Shown: piece by piece, positions 22,298 to 31,126 of the stretch
Layout of the letters: every line of letters begins with the position of its first letter
Numbering within the stretch: the first letter of the stretch is position 1
DNA from: Sycon ciliatum
Lineage: Eukaryota; Porifera; Calcarea; Leucosolenida; Sycettidae
Direction of reading: 5' to 3'
DNA: 64,000 nucleotides
Assembly (NCBI RefSeq): GCF_964019385.1
Contig: NC_088645.1
Coordinates: 30,934,517-30,998,516 of the forward strand
Program-made: the position numbers and the translations under genes
The notes under the pieces: model-generated
The model's input: the letters and a program-made list of their open reading frames with translations, nothing else
Databases searched by the model: none
Told to the model about the DNA's origin: nothing

Positions 22298-23367
22298 TCA
22301 CATGGAGCGTCCGCTCAGGATATCCTTGATGATACGAGTGATCCTGCTTTTGTCCTTCAGCACCTGTTGAATGAATGATGCATCGTCCACCATCACCTTT
22401 TGTGCTCTGATCATGAAATGCTCGGGATGGATCAATTTTGCTTCTGTTGTTCTACCATAGGTGGAAGTCATATCGTTGAGATCTTGAAACTTGAGCTGTG
22501 ATCCCGGTACAGCTAGCACAAGGGTGGTTAGTTCATGAATCTTTCGTTCCGATCGAAGGAACCCATCGACGTGTTTGTCGATTCCCATGGCACCTGCTAT
22601 GGCTGCAAACGGGTACCTGGACATGTAGATGCGATTCGTCTCGTTCACCAGAGTAGTGTAGTCGTCCAGCGTCTGCGTCTTCAGGGCATCCGCTGCCGCT
22701 TCCACCCGACTCCTGAACCTCAGTCGATCTTCATCGTAGAGTTGCAGCAGTTGTGATCGGCTTGTGAAATAGTTGCTCTTCAAAAAGGTTACCGGTATAT
22801 TTGTATGCCGGAGGAAACTGTCCAGGATTTGCAGGATCCATCGGTCAAATTCATGATCTTGTAGTAGATTGAAAGGCACCGATGTTAAAGGTGCCTTTCT
22901 CTTCTTCCTGACATCTGCAACGGAATCGCGAACTTGGTCGGTAGTGGAATCATAGTTGAGTATGTTGGATGCAATCACATTTCTCACAGACGGGTAACTG
23001 ATTTGATCGGGATTGTTTTCAAGTGGGTGTCATATAGACGCTTTACACGCGGATCGGCTTGCAGTTCCAACAGGGTGGAGGTGTTCAAACTGTGATCTGG
23101 CACTTGAGAAAGAACTTTCTTGACGCTTTTCAAGTAGCTATTGTAGTTATTACCTCCTTTTTGCCGCATCGGTGGTGGTATACCGAGAACTTCCCACGAA
23201 TTTGCTCTCTTCTTGATGATGTGCTGGGGATGTTTTGACATAAACTGTAAGGTTTGCAACCTTTTCCGCTTGGGTATCACGAAAGATCCCTTTCTGAGCC
23301 CCACTCTTTGTATACTGCTCGGTAGCCCATTGGAGAATTTCACGTAAGATGCTCCAATCTTATTCAT
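22298..23367 (-). pseudogene. Unknown Polinton protein, frame broken once
   Basis: Two frames overlap here. The upstream one starts at the ATG at 23367 and ends at a stop at 22984-22986 (127 codons). The downstream one is open from a stop at 23030-23032 to 22298 but has no ATG near its beginning; its first conventional start would be deep inside. The downstream frame is already protein-like before the point where the upstream one ends, which suggests a single gene of about 355 codons with a one-base shift near 23020-23035. Programmed frameshifting or a non-ATG start are alternatives. The product is basic near its N-terminus (KRKR, KKR) and otherwise helical in character. I recognise no family. 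It lies between the non-coding gap and the protease-integrase gene. Confidence 0.6.
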
Positions 23368-23706
23368 GGTTGGAATTTTTTTCACGTTTCAGCTAACTTT
23401 CGGGCTAACATTTCGGCTAACTTCTGGGCTAACTTTTCGGCTATTATTGGATTTTTTTTTATTATATTTTTTATTTATTTTTAGAACGAAAGAGCATGCT
23501 GTCCGCAGATTGAGTATTTTTTTTAAATATATATATATATATATATTTTTTAATGTTTCGGCTAACTTTCAGGCTAACATTTCGGCTAACTTTCAGGCTA
23601 ACATTTCGGCTAACTTCTGGGCTAACTTTTCGGCTATTATTGGATTTTTTTTAATTTTTTATTATTATTATTTTTTCTTTAAAACTCGGATGTTGAGCCA
23701 TAAATA

Positions 23707-24009
23707 AATGTAAAATAGAAAAGGACATATGGATACGAGTTTAGAGTAACTCTCCATCACTGTAACATGATACTATATACAGCCTTCCCCTCTTTGGTCT
23801 TTTCCATAACCTTGAACCTTCCAAGTTGGAAGGCTGTCGGTTAGCGCTACGGAGATGTGTTAAAGTTAGGTGTCAGGACGTCGAATGTCTCAGTACTCTG
23901 TCAGTTTTGTGCCTAGTTATTGCACTTTCTGACTGTTTATAGTATCATGTTACAGTGATGGAGAGTTACTCTAAACTCGTATCCATATGTCCTTTTCTAT
24001 TTTACATTT
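23707..24009. mobile_element. Foldback insertion within the Polinton
   Basis: Near-perfect inverted arms of about 69 bp (23707-23775 and 23938-24009), both containing 'ggacatatggatacgag' or its complement, enclose about 160 bp without coding potential. It probably inserted after the Polinton. Confidence 0.75.
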
Positions 24010-24028
24010 TTTCTTTAGTTAATATTTT

Positions 24029-24296
24029 ATGACTTGGGGCTCCCCGCGTGCTAGTTTGTACGTGAAGTGTGTGGGTACAGTGAGGGCTGTGTCCCACCCG
24101 CCTGTGTGGATTCACAGGAAGTGTGAGTTACGAAGTCTGAAGAAAACGTTGAACGGTCTCTGCTGGGATGACGACTACACCATAGCTCAGTGGTTAGAGC
24201 ATCGCTGGCTACAAGCGAGGGTCCCTGGTTCGAGTCCTGGTGGTGACAGTCAATTTTTTCTTCAGACTTTTCCCGTTTGTCTCTTTCCCTCAAACC
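24029..24296 (+). mobile_element. SINE-like insertion with 12-bp target duplication
   Basis: The direct repeat AGTTAATATTTT flanks the segment exactly (24017-24028 and 24297-24308). Inside is a tRNA-like promoter region (24174-24247) bracketed by the inverted words 'gaagtctgaagaaaa' and 'ttcttcagac'. The long duplication suggests retroposition. The tRNA-like part is not at the 5' end, unlike a standard SINE. Confidence 0.6.
24174..24247 (+). other. tRNA-like sequence, probably not a working tRNA
   Basis: Box A TAGCTCAGTGG and box B GGTTCGAGTCC are excellent matches. A D-stem (GCTC/GAGC), an anticodon stem (TCGCT/AGCGA) and a T-stem with one mismatch can be drawn. The anticodon loop would be GGCTACA, with G at position 33 instead of the invariant U, and the outer two acceptor pairs fail. 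This fits a tRNA-derived element better than a functional gene. Confidence 0.55.
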
Positions 24297-24467
24297 AGTT
24301 AATATTTTCTTTATTTAATTTTCTTTTTTTCTTCTTTATTTTATTTTTATTTTTTAATGTTTCGGCTAGCTTTCAGGCTAACATTTCAGCTATTATCGAC
24401 TACATGTATCGCGATCGTATACACACACACACACGCACACACACACACACACACATCAACGAGGGGT

Positions 24468-25220
24468 TTATTCAAAAAACACCTTTAATGCAGTGTCTTC
24501 GCAATACGTGTAGTACTGATTAGAAGAGCAATCAATGGTTAGGATAGGCCTGCGACACACCGTCAATAACTTCTCATACAATCTAAAGATAATGAATGAC
24601 TTCGTACACAGACCACCAAACAGAGTATTGAGATAACGTTTGATGTTGCTTTTATCGGTGAAGCGAAACAGATACATAAAGTTTGCATTGATCTTCATGT
24701 CCTTAATGTTATCAAAGCTCTGAGAGAGAAAGAACACGTTCAACTTATGATGATGACTGTACATGGTGAAGAACTTGTAGAGACACTCTCTTTGACTACC
24801 ATGCTTCAAACCCATCACTCTGATGTCATCAATGATCACATAGGTATTAGGCTGGAGATCCATGTCTTCGATGCACTCGGGCATGATGCTGTAATGCTTA
24901 AAGGATTTGAGGTTTGGAAGACGATACTGATCGGCCGGCGTGTTGGAGATGACCACCATACGCTCGGGTTCCACGCGTTTCAGGAGTTTGATGAGAAAGT
25001 GGGATTTACCCATGTTGCTCTGTCCCAGAAACAATACGTTTTGTCCCCAGGATTTCAGGGCAGGAATGATTTCCGTGAACCAATCCTTAGACTCGAATTG
25101 AAGACCAGGAACGTGCAGCTTGTGTCGAGCAGTGACCGTGGATGGAACATCGTCATTCCTTACGGGACTAGCCTTTTTCTTCCTCTCGGTTTCCTGTCCA
25201 AGGAGCGAGATAAAGTCCAT
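24468..25220 (-). CDS. A32-like DNA-packaging ATPase
   Basis: This 250-residue protein contains a Walker A motif GQSNMGKS at 66-73, a Walker B strand YVIIDD ending at 131-132, and the downstream FFLSQSF (163-169) typical of FtsK/HerA-type packaging ATPases. In Polintons and relatives this enzyme is thought to pump the genome into the capsid. The length is normal for the family. The ATG at 25220 lies two bases after the TGA of the upstream gene (TGATCATG), showing tight coupling. The frame is intact. The presence of a packaging ATPase next to capsid genes supports a virion-forming ancestor. Confidence 0.93.
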   Translation of the reverse strand: MDFISLLGQETERKKKASPVRNDDVPSTVTARHKLHVPGLQFESKDWFTEIIPALKSWGQNVLFLGQSNMGKSHFLIKLLKRVEPERMVVISNTPADQYRLPNLKSFKHYSIMPECIEDMDLQPNTYVIIDDIRVMGLKHGSQRECLYKFFTMYSHHHKLNVFFLSQSFDNIKDMKINANFMYLFRFTDKSNIKRYLNTLFGGLCTKSFIIFRLYEKLLTVCRRPILTIDCSSNQYYTYCEDTALKVFFE

Positions 25221-25222
25221 GA

Positions 25223-26014
25223 TCAGATGTTGAAGGATGGGCCGATGTGAGCGGAACTCAGAGAAGACGGTCCTGCACTGTTAATGTTCTGTCGAATTTT
25301 TTGAGCAAATGGGGTTTCAGGACGGGTCAGTGATCTCTGTGGTGGTGGTGGTGCAGACAGGAATGACGAAGCTTCGTTCAGGGCACGATGTCCTAATTGC
25401 TTGAACAAGGCCCTTCCTTGTTTCTTTATTCCTCGTGTGTTGCGACCTTTGGAGAGAATTTGACGAGCTGGCTTTTTGGTTTTTCGAGGTGCTCGTTGCC
25501 GAATGTTCTTCGGAGCGTGACGACGACGACTTTTAGCGCGCTTCGTGGTACCTGTTGATCTTCCCTTCCTTACTCCTCTACCGAATATTTTATCCATGAC
25601 GTTGTCACCTAGTGATGCCATGGTACCCATGGCTAAGGGAGCAGCCAGATTCGTTAGTAGTGGTATGGCCTTGGCGGCTAATCCTGGTGGAATGGCTAGA
25701 CCACCTCGGTGCATGGACGGGTTGTAAGCCGTTTTCATTTGTGCTTCCACGATGTCTCCGGACTCTCCTCTCCCCAAAAGCATGGGAAGAAGCGTCATTC
25801 CTGCCATGGCAGCCAAGGGTCCAAGTCCACCGCGTTGCATGTCATCTTGTTTTGTCATGGGTTCCGCCATCTGTTTGTCCATCTCCTCGGGTCCAGCACC
25901 AATAAGGTTTTTCCAGAAGCTCTTTTTCCAGAAGAAACCACCGTGTTGTCGACTCGACGATTTCAAATCACCACCGTAGACACGATGTCTGGTCTCTAGG
26001 TCACCACCTTCCAT
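25223..26014 (-). CDS. pX/pVI-like minor capsid precursor
   Basis: This 263-residue protein is rich in Gly-Gly words, has two hydrophobic stretches (about 64-80 and 106-135) and a strongly basic segment (about 145-200, with KRAKSRRR and RKTKK), then a Pro-rich patch. The composition and layout resemble adenovirus core/minor capsid precursors (pX, pVI) as found in Polintons and adintoviruses. Candidate protease sites fit the adenain rules: MEGG at the N-terminus, LIGAG near 37-41, and LLGRG and IFGRG further on. It would be cleaved during maturation by the protease encoded downstream. It sits between major capsid and ATPase genes, the expected context. Naming is by composition and position, not a conserved domain. 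Confidence 0.75.
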   Translation of the reverse strand: MEGGDLETRHRVYGGDLKSSSRQHGGFFWKKSFWKNLIGAGPEEMDKQMAEPMTKQDDMQRGGLGPLAAMAGMTLLPMLLGRGESGDIVEAQMKTAYNPSMHRGGLAIPPGLAAKAIPLLTNLAAPLAMGTMASLGDNVMDKIFGRGVRKGRSTGTTKRAKSRRRHAPKNIRQRAPRKTKKPARQILSKGRNTRGIKKQGRALFKQLGHRALNEASSFLSAPPPPQRSLTRPETPFAQKIRQNINSAGPSSLSSAHIGPSFNI

Positions 26015-26045
26015 GATGCCCTTTTAGTACTAGATCGGAATTAAT

Positions 26046-27647
26046 TTATACAACTTCGGCTTTGATGCCTTCGTCTTTGCTGATGGTGTACAGGTACTTG
26101 TCCATGCAGAGAAGGTTGACTTTGATCGAGGCACCATTTTCGCTAGGTCTTCTCACGGGGGCGTTTGTCACGTCGTTAAATTGATAGTCGATGGACAGAT
26201 TTCCTCTCGATCTTGGATTGTCTGTCATCCGATCCAGATTCAAGTTGATAGGCACCATAAAGTAGTGATTGCAGTAATCTGCAGCAGTGATGGGGATCTG
26301 CGTTCCATACGTCTTGCCGAAAAAGTCTTGAACCAGATTGTAGCCACGCAGGTAGGAGGATTTGTTGTAATCGTAGAAGTATTGTCCTTCCGTATTACGA
26401 CTCACATCCCACTGGAACTTGAGCGGGTTGTCAAAGAGCGTCTCGTCGTTGACAGTGACGCGAAGTTGACTGAGATTTGCATGAATCATGGCCAGTCTGT
26501 TCGAAGAATGTGATGCTTGGCCTCCAGCCAATGTTGGTTGTGTACCATGAGTCAAATCCGTGAAGAACAGGATCATTCTGCGTGGTATGTCTGCATTGTG
26601 AAGCAGTTCCAGTGTACCAGCATCATCTGAAATGCTCTTTTGTATGAGACGAGGGCACCACGTATGGAAATAGAGTTGCTTGGGAAGGCGTACACGATCG
26701 GTAAGATTGGGTTCCATGCGATAGGTAGTGTACACAAAGTCCAGTTGGAGTAGATCGATGTTAATATCACCGACACTCAGAGCACTGTTGCCACCACCTC
26801 CCTGATCGCTAAGCATGATGTATCTGGAAAGCTCGGATTGGGGTAGATCAAAGCGAAGCTTCATCTGTGTACCCGGCGGTAACCAAGCATCGTCCTGATT
26901 GAAAAACGGTAGGAAGGGTCTCAGCTTGTATTGAAACCGTCCAACGGCTGCCCGAAGTGCATTTTCCTGTACCGTGTTGGAGAAGCCTTCGTTGGTCACA
27001 AGCTCGACGGTGGGTGCACGCTTGGGTGTGAAATTAACATCGAAATCCGGTGCTCGTGCTGCATCAGCGTGTACAGCGTTTGTTTCGAAGGCATAGCCAT
27101 GCTTACGCTTCCCACCAAGTTGATAGGGCGATAAATCCACGCCTCTCAATGCTCTTTGCGGATCCAGTTTCTGTAGACCGTAGAGATCCGAGTCAACGTA
27201 CTGAAGACGTTCGCTGCTGCTTTCCATTAGACTGAGGATATGCTGAACCATCTGCATGTCGGCAACTTTACTCGATTGCGTGACCTCTGTTCCGTTGATC
27301 TCCACTCGAATGTTCTTGAACCACGAAAAGGCTGGTGACGTGGTGCACACCCATCGCGTATAGTCTCCAGGTTCATTGTCGAGATTGTTTTTGACACTAT
27401 AGCGCATTTTCACGATGAAATAGCTCTCCCCGAGAGCAATGAAATTCGGTGACGAGATGTCCAGTTCATTGTTCAGGGATGGTGGTGATCGATCTGCTGT
27501 GGAAAAGAGTCGTACTCCGCGTCTACCCTCAAGCAACGAGAGTTTCTTCTCCGTCCTGTCGAGGATGTTCTTCTGAACGATCTTCGTGTTGGTCAGGAGT
27601 CCCGTGAAGGACTCCGGAGCTTGCGGCGAGTAGATTTCCTGTGCCAT
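26046..27647 (-). CDS. Major capsid protein (double jelly-roll type)
   Basis: This 533-residue intact frame begins at the ATG at 27647. Features in keeping with Polinton major capsid proteins are the length, an N-terminal region before the first beta-rich domain, FSWFKNIRVEINGTEV around residue 115, and a second half with many short beta-like segments and Asn/Thr-rich loops. The order fibre, penton, major capsid, minor capsid, ATPase is consistent. It would form hexon-like trimers making the icosahedral shell. Its first 119 bases overlap the end of the upstream membrane-protein frame. The fold is inferred from family context and not proven here. Confidence 0.85.
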   Translation of the reverse strand: MAQEIYSPQAPESFTGLLTNTKIVQKNILDRTEKKLSLLEGRRGVRLFSTADRSPPSLNNELDISSPNFIALGESYFIVKMRYSVKNNLDNEPGDYTRWVCTTSPAFSWFKNIRVEINGTEVTQSSKVADMQMVQHILSLMESSSERLQYVDSDLYGLQKLDPQRALRGVDLSPYQLGGKRKHGYAFETNAVHADAARAPDFDVNFTPKRAPTVELVTNEGFSNTVQENALRAAVGRFQYKLRPFLPFFNQDDAWLPPGTQMKLRFDLPQSELSRYIMLSDQGGGGNSALSVGDINIDLLQLDFVYTTYRMEPNLTDRVRLPKQLYFHTWCPRLIQKSISDDAGTLELLHNADIPRRMILFFTDLTHGTQPTLAGGQASHSSNRLAMIHANLSQLRVTVNDETLFDNPLKFQWDVSRNTEGQYFYDYNKSSYLRGYNLVQDFFGKTYGTQIPITAADYCNHYFMVPINLNLDRMTDNPRSRGNLSIDYQFNDVTNAPVRRPSENGASIKVNLLCMDKYLYTISKDEGIKAEVV

Positions 27648-28134
27648 TCTTGCCAGTCACATTATAATAGGGGCGAATTTTTTTCAACGATCCAATATCC
27701 AGTGTCTTGCGAAAGTCGTTCATCATCGCTATCAATCGTCGATGCTCCTCGTTAGTGAGCTTCCCATCTTCCAGAGTGATGCCCAATTCCAACATGAACG
27801 CGTCTTCAGCTCTCTCCATCTGCTGCAGTTGTTCGATACACGTGACAAGCTGACGTTTGGTGTCGAGGACGTGTTTGCCTATGCATGCCATGACCACGCC
27901 GATGATCGTGCTACTGATGGCGATGATTCGAATGCGATGTTCTCCAGATACGACACCACTCCCTTGGAGAATATTGAGAAGGGTTTGAGTGAGTATGAGA
28001 AAGGACAAGATTGCGGTGTTGTAAATCACGTACTTCTCGAGGCAACGCACCTTTTCGCTCTCCAATTCCTTTCATTTTGCTATATCCTCCACCATGTCTC
28101 GCACGTGGCGGACACGAACATCTGGAAGATCCAT
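27529..28134 (-). pseudogene. Small two-helix membrane protein with an in-frame TGA
   Basis: The ATG at 28134 directly follows the TAG of the penton-like gene. After 20 codons the frame meets TGA (28072-28074) and then stays open for about 180 codons to 27529. The open part predicts two hydrophobic helices (about NTAILSFLILTQTLLNIL and IIAISSTIIGVVMACIG) followed by a charged C-terminal half. Coding character is similar on both sides of the TGA, so a nonsense change is the simplest reading. Initiation downstream at a non-ATG codon or readthrough cannot be excluded. A run of seven A near 27675 just before the overlap with the capsid gene is a further possible length change. Function is unknown; small membrane proteins are common in this virus group. 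Confidence 0.65.
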
Positions 28135-28878
28135 CTAAGTCGTGCTGGTGATCCGAAGATCAAGGTAGACGGGATATCCCGAAGTGATGTGTTCGCCGGT
28201 GTTGAATTTCAACCAAAACGAAATGCTAGTCACGTTTTCGTGTGGAAGCAGCAATCGCTTGTCTTCTTTTCCAAACACGTAGTTATTCAAACCGTTGAGG
28301 GTTTGAATGAGAAAGGTCTTCAACACCCTCGAATCAGTGTTGTCTTCGTACTCCACAGCAGGTCCAATGAGGTCGGTGTAGAGCAGGACAAGTCGTCTGT
28401 CTTTTGTCAGATCCACAGCGAACGGGAACGTGTGAGATCCCTCGATCGTGTATGGTTTGAGAATAGTGCCCACACCCAGCACCAATCCGGGTGAGTCCTT
28501 CTTCAACAAGCACCGTTTCTTCCTGGGTACCGAGACACTTATGCGGCTGGTGTGACGAGAGTAGGAAAACACAATGTCTCCGTGTCCTGCTCGTTTCAGA
28601 GTGGCATTGATTATAGACACCAAATCGTCTACATCGCTATATGTTCCCGTCTTGATGGACAGTCTATCCTCTTCTTCTTCTTCTTCTTCACCATGTACCA
28701 CATAGAGTTTGTTCGTTGCCTCGTCTATGTTCTCAAAGTGTACTTCAAACTGAGCCGATTCAACATGCAGGACTTTATCGCGCGTATCCAGGTCCTTCAC
28801 ATTTAGAGTAAAGTTCGGTTTGTGCAATCCCCTGCTCACCCCCGACGTGTTGTTCGCCACCGTCAGTATCACAGACAT
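28135..28878 (-). CDS. Penton-like minor capsid protein (single jelly roll)
   Basis: This 247-residue protein has an acidic insert of seven Glu (about 64-70) and a motif region LVLLYTDLIGPAVEYEDN near the middle, which resembles the Polinton penton proteins I know. The rest is rich in short beta-like strands. In the particle it would occupy the five-fold vertices and anchor the fibre, whose gene is immediately upstream. The stop codon TAG is followed without any base by the ATG of the next gene. The frame is intact and the length is normal for the group. Confidence 0.8.
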   Translation of the reverse strand: MSVILTVANNTSGVSRGLHKPNFTLNVKDLDTRDKVLHVESAQFEVHFENIDEATNKLYVVHGEEEEEEEDRLSIKTGTYSDVDDLVSIINATLKRAGHGDIVFSYSRHTSRISVSVPRKKRCLLKKDSPGLVLGVGTILKPYTIEGSHTFPFAVDLTKDRRLVLLYTDLIGPAVEYEDNTDSRVLKTFLIQTLNGLNNYVFGKEDKRLLLPHENVTSISFWLKFNTGEHITSGYPVYLDLRITSTT

Positions 28879-28995
28879 TCTGATGTTGTGATGGTAATCA
28901 CTATAGGTAGGTTTTATTTTTCATTTTCATCTCAAGAATGTAGAGTAGCATGTGTGCGCTATATATTATATGTACAATCGAAGTACTTAATACTT

Positions 28996-30738
28996 TCAGA
29001 TATTGTAGTGTGCCATGAGTTCTGTGTGGATGCCCTGGATTGTGTGAGAAGATAAACTCTCGACAAAGTGCAAATGACAGAACAACTTTGACGTAGTGCC
29101 GTTGAAGAATTGAGTACCACCAATGCGGTAATCGCAATCTTCGATTCCATTGGTTCTGGAAAATGGATCCGTGTCCAAGTTGGAATGTATCAAAATGGAG
29201 TTTACGTATAGAGTGAATAGGCCTTCTGAATTCCGAGCGTAACTTGTGACACACTTTGTACCCAAGAGATCCGTCATGCTCGACACAGGCTTATCCAAAG
29301 CAACCGATAATTGGTTTGTTAAAGACGAAACGGGTAGGTTGAATGATGAAGAGCCGGAACCCGTGAAGTAGTTGCCACTTATGTGGGTGGCAGTGAACAA
29401 CACGTACAAACTATCCAAGGTGAAATTTCCGACAGTATCGATGTCGAATGCCTTCAACGCCATGTTTCTAGGGTCAGGTGCGTCCACTTGAATGACTTGG
29501 AACATTGCAAAAGACATGTTGTCGTGAAACAGATTGACGAATCGTTCTCTAATGGAAACTTGCTCGTGTTGTGAAATGTTGAGGTAGAAGTGACCGTCTC
29601 GGAACATGTCGATGCCGTTCACGATGATTCTCTTGTCGTTCAAGGCAACGAGATTTCCACCTCTGTACTTGTTTCTCCTCACCCTGATGAAGGATTCAAA
29701 TCTGCTAGGATGAGAGTATATGTAGAGGTAGGCGTTTCTCCGAATGTAAGGTAGTAGATGAAACGGATCGGATAGGTTCTGACTTGATTGCGGACCCACG
29801 GGACCTCTGGTTCCTTGGGGGCCCACGGGACCTCTTTTTCCTGGAGGACCGGTTGGACCGATGGTTCCTTGGGGACCGACGGGGCCTATGGTTCCTTGAT
29901 CACCTTGGACACCACGTTCACCTTGTGAGCCGTCTTGCCCATCTTGTCCTCTAGGTCCAATCTCACCTTCAGGACCCACTAATCCACGTTCTCCACGTGG
30001 TCCAACTTTACCTCTGGGACCTTCTGGACCAGGTATTCCTTGATCACCTTTTTGACCGCGCTCACCACCTTGTCCATCAGCTCCTCTAGGTCCAGTCTCA
30101 CCTTGAGGACCGATCAATCCACGTTCTCCACGTGGACCAGCTTCATCTCTTGATCTATGAAGCCGACCGAAAGCCATCCATTCCGAGCTGAATTTCTTGT
30201 ACAAGATGAGCGTGGTTGCGTCCACATAGAAGTCACCGTTTCTCCCTACAGAGTTCAGTGGCATATCACCTCCGCTAAGCCATCCCAATCCCCGATCACC
30301 ACGAGGACCTTTCATCTTGCGCACAGCGTCGATGTCGTGTTGCAATCTTGATGATGATTGACGGATTTCATCCTTCACCCAACCGGCAGGGACAGCACAT
30401 GTCAAAGAGCTATCGTCGTACGTCAAATTACAGATCGAATGCTCGTTCATGTCGAGGTTAGCATCCATGGGCACGGATCCGTCTGTTTTAACGTGCAGCT
30501 CATCAGCTGCTATGGCTTGATCTGTGTAGCGCATAGATCTGTTTTCCACATCTTGCACATTGCTCTCATCGGCTTTCTCCTCTTTCAGTTTCTCCACATC
30601 ATGAACCAAGGTGTTGTCGGTGTCATCGTTCCCCACAACCGATTGCATCTCAGCAATGTCATTCCGCATGCTTTGCATGTGTTTGAGGGAGGCCTCGTCA
30701 CCATCACTCCTATGAAAATGCGTAGCCCAGTATGCCAT
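28996..30738 (-). CDS. Collagen-like fibre protein with C-terminal lectin-like domain
   Basis: I chose the ATG at 30738 (MAYWATHF) because the frame upstream reads through an AC repeat; this gives 580 residues. Order: a charged, helical N-terminal stalk; a motif MDANLDMNEHSICNL (about 91-105) like those in phage and viral fibre shafts; 39 uninterrupted Gly-X-Y triplets (about 201-317); and a C-terminal domain of about 260 residues whose last part (TLYVNSILIHSN and following) resembles a laminin-G/concanavalin-like fold. It probably trimerises through the collagen part and binds a host surface ligand. It precedes the penton-like gene. I consider it a viral gene and not a captured whole host collagen, since the ends are virus-like. 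Confidence 0.85.
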   Translation of the reverse strand: MAYWATHFHRSDGDEASLKHMQSMRNDIAEMQSVVGNDDTDNTLVHDVEKLKEEKADESNVQDVENRSMRYTDQAIAADELHVKTDGSVPMDANLDMNEHSICNLTYDDSSLTCAVPAGWVKDEIRQSSSRLQHDIDAVRKMKGPRGDRGLGWLSGGDMPLNSVGRNGDFYVDATTLILYKKFSSEWMAFGRLHRSRDEAGPRGERGLIGPQGETGPRGADGQGGERGQKGDQGIPGPEGPRGKVGPRGERGLVGPEGEIGPRGQDGQDGSQGERGVQGDQGTIGPVGPQGTIGPTGPPGKRGPVGPQGTRGPVGPQSSQNLSDPFHLLPYIRRNAYLYIYSHPSRFESFIRVRRNKYRGGNLVALNDKRIIVNGIDMFRDGHFYLNISQHEQVSIRERFVNLFHDNMSFAMFQVIQVDAPDPRNMALKAFDIDTVGNFTLDSLYVLFTATHISGNYFTGSGSSSFNLPVSSLTNQLSVALDKPVSSMTDLLGTKCVTSYARNSEGLFTLYVNSILIHSNLDTDPFSRTNGIEDCDYRIGGTQFFNGTTSKLFCHLHFVESLSSHTIQGIHTELMAHYNI

Positions 30739-31126
30739 CTTCGCACACACACACACTGTACTAATTAGGTTAGGAAATATTTTCTTTCTCAAATAAATCG
30801 TATTCCCTGATGGGTGTGCACATGAGATCACCCTGGTTCATCTTTCCCAATTCCATTCTTTTCACATCCTGCAACCCATTCTCCACTAGTAGGAGTGGGG
30901 ATACTAGAGTCAGAAGAGGCAAGGCAGCACTCTTCAGTGGACGTACTACTCGACACAACACCACCCATACTTGTTCTTTAGAAGTTTTATTTTTTATTTT
31001 TATTATTTTTTATTATTATTATTTTTTTATGACTATCATGAGATATTGGAGTAGAAAGTAGTATACAGTCAATCAAGCCCGCCAAAAATATTTGACCAAT
31101 CAGCATCGTGCACGCTAAAATCCATC
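30739..31126. other. Spacer between the fibre and TFIIB-like genes
   Basis: The largest ordinary intergenic space in the array, 388 bp. It has an AC repeat just before the fibre ATG (30743-30756) and an AT-rich tract (30983-31030). The AT-rich part, or the region before it, could hold a promoter for the structural genes or a 3' end for the TFIIB-like gene. No clear TATA or polyadenylation signal was assigned. Confidence 0.4.

Larger units (their letters stand above)
23387..24467. other. Non-coding gap inside the Polinton
   Basis: About 1.1 kb with no gene, the only long gap in the array. It holds AT-rich low-complexity DNA, a TA run (23527-23546), repeated words GGCTAAC with TTTCGGCT (23390-23440, 23553-23636, 24357-24392), a 300-bp foldback, a 268-bp insertion with 12-bp duplications, and an AC run (24421-24453). 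No remnant of a polymerase was recognised. Confidence 0.75.

Noticed and set aside
24174..24247. Functional tRNA with anticodon CTA
   Set aside because: U33 is missing and the outer acceptor pairs fail; the context is a repeat with 12-bp duplications.
23387..24467. Remnant of polymerase B in the Polinton gap
   Set aside because: The region is low-complexity DNA and later insertions; no polymerase motif (such as a YxDTD-like word) was seen in any frame.
28996..30738. Captured host collagen gene
   Set aside because: It is intronless, lies within the capsid gene array, and has viral fibre-like parts on the N-terminal side of the triplets.
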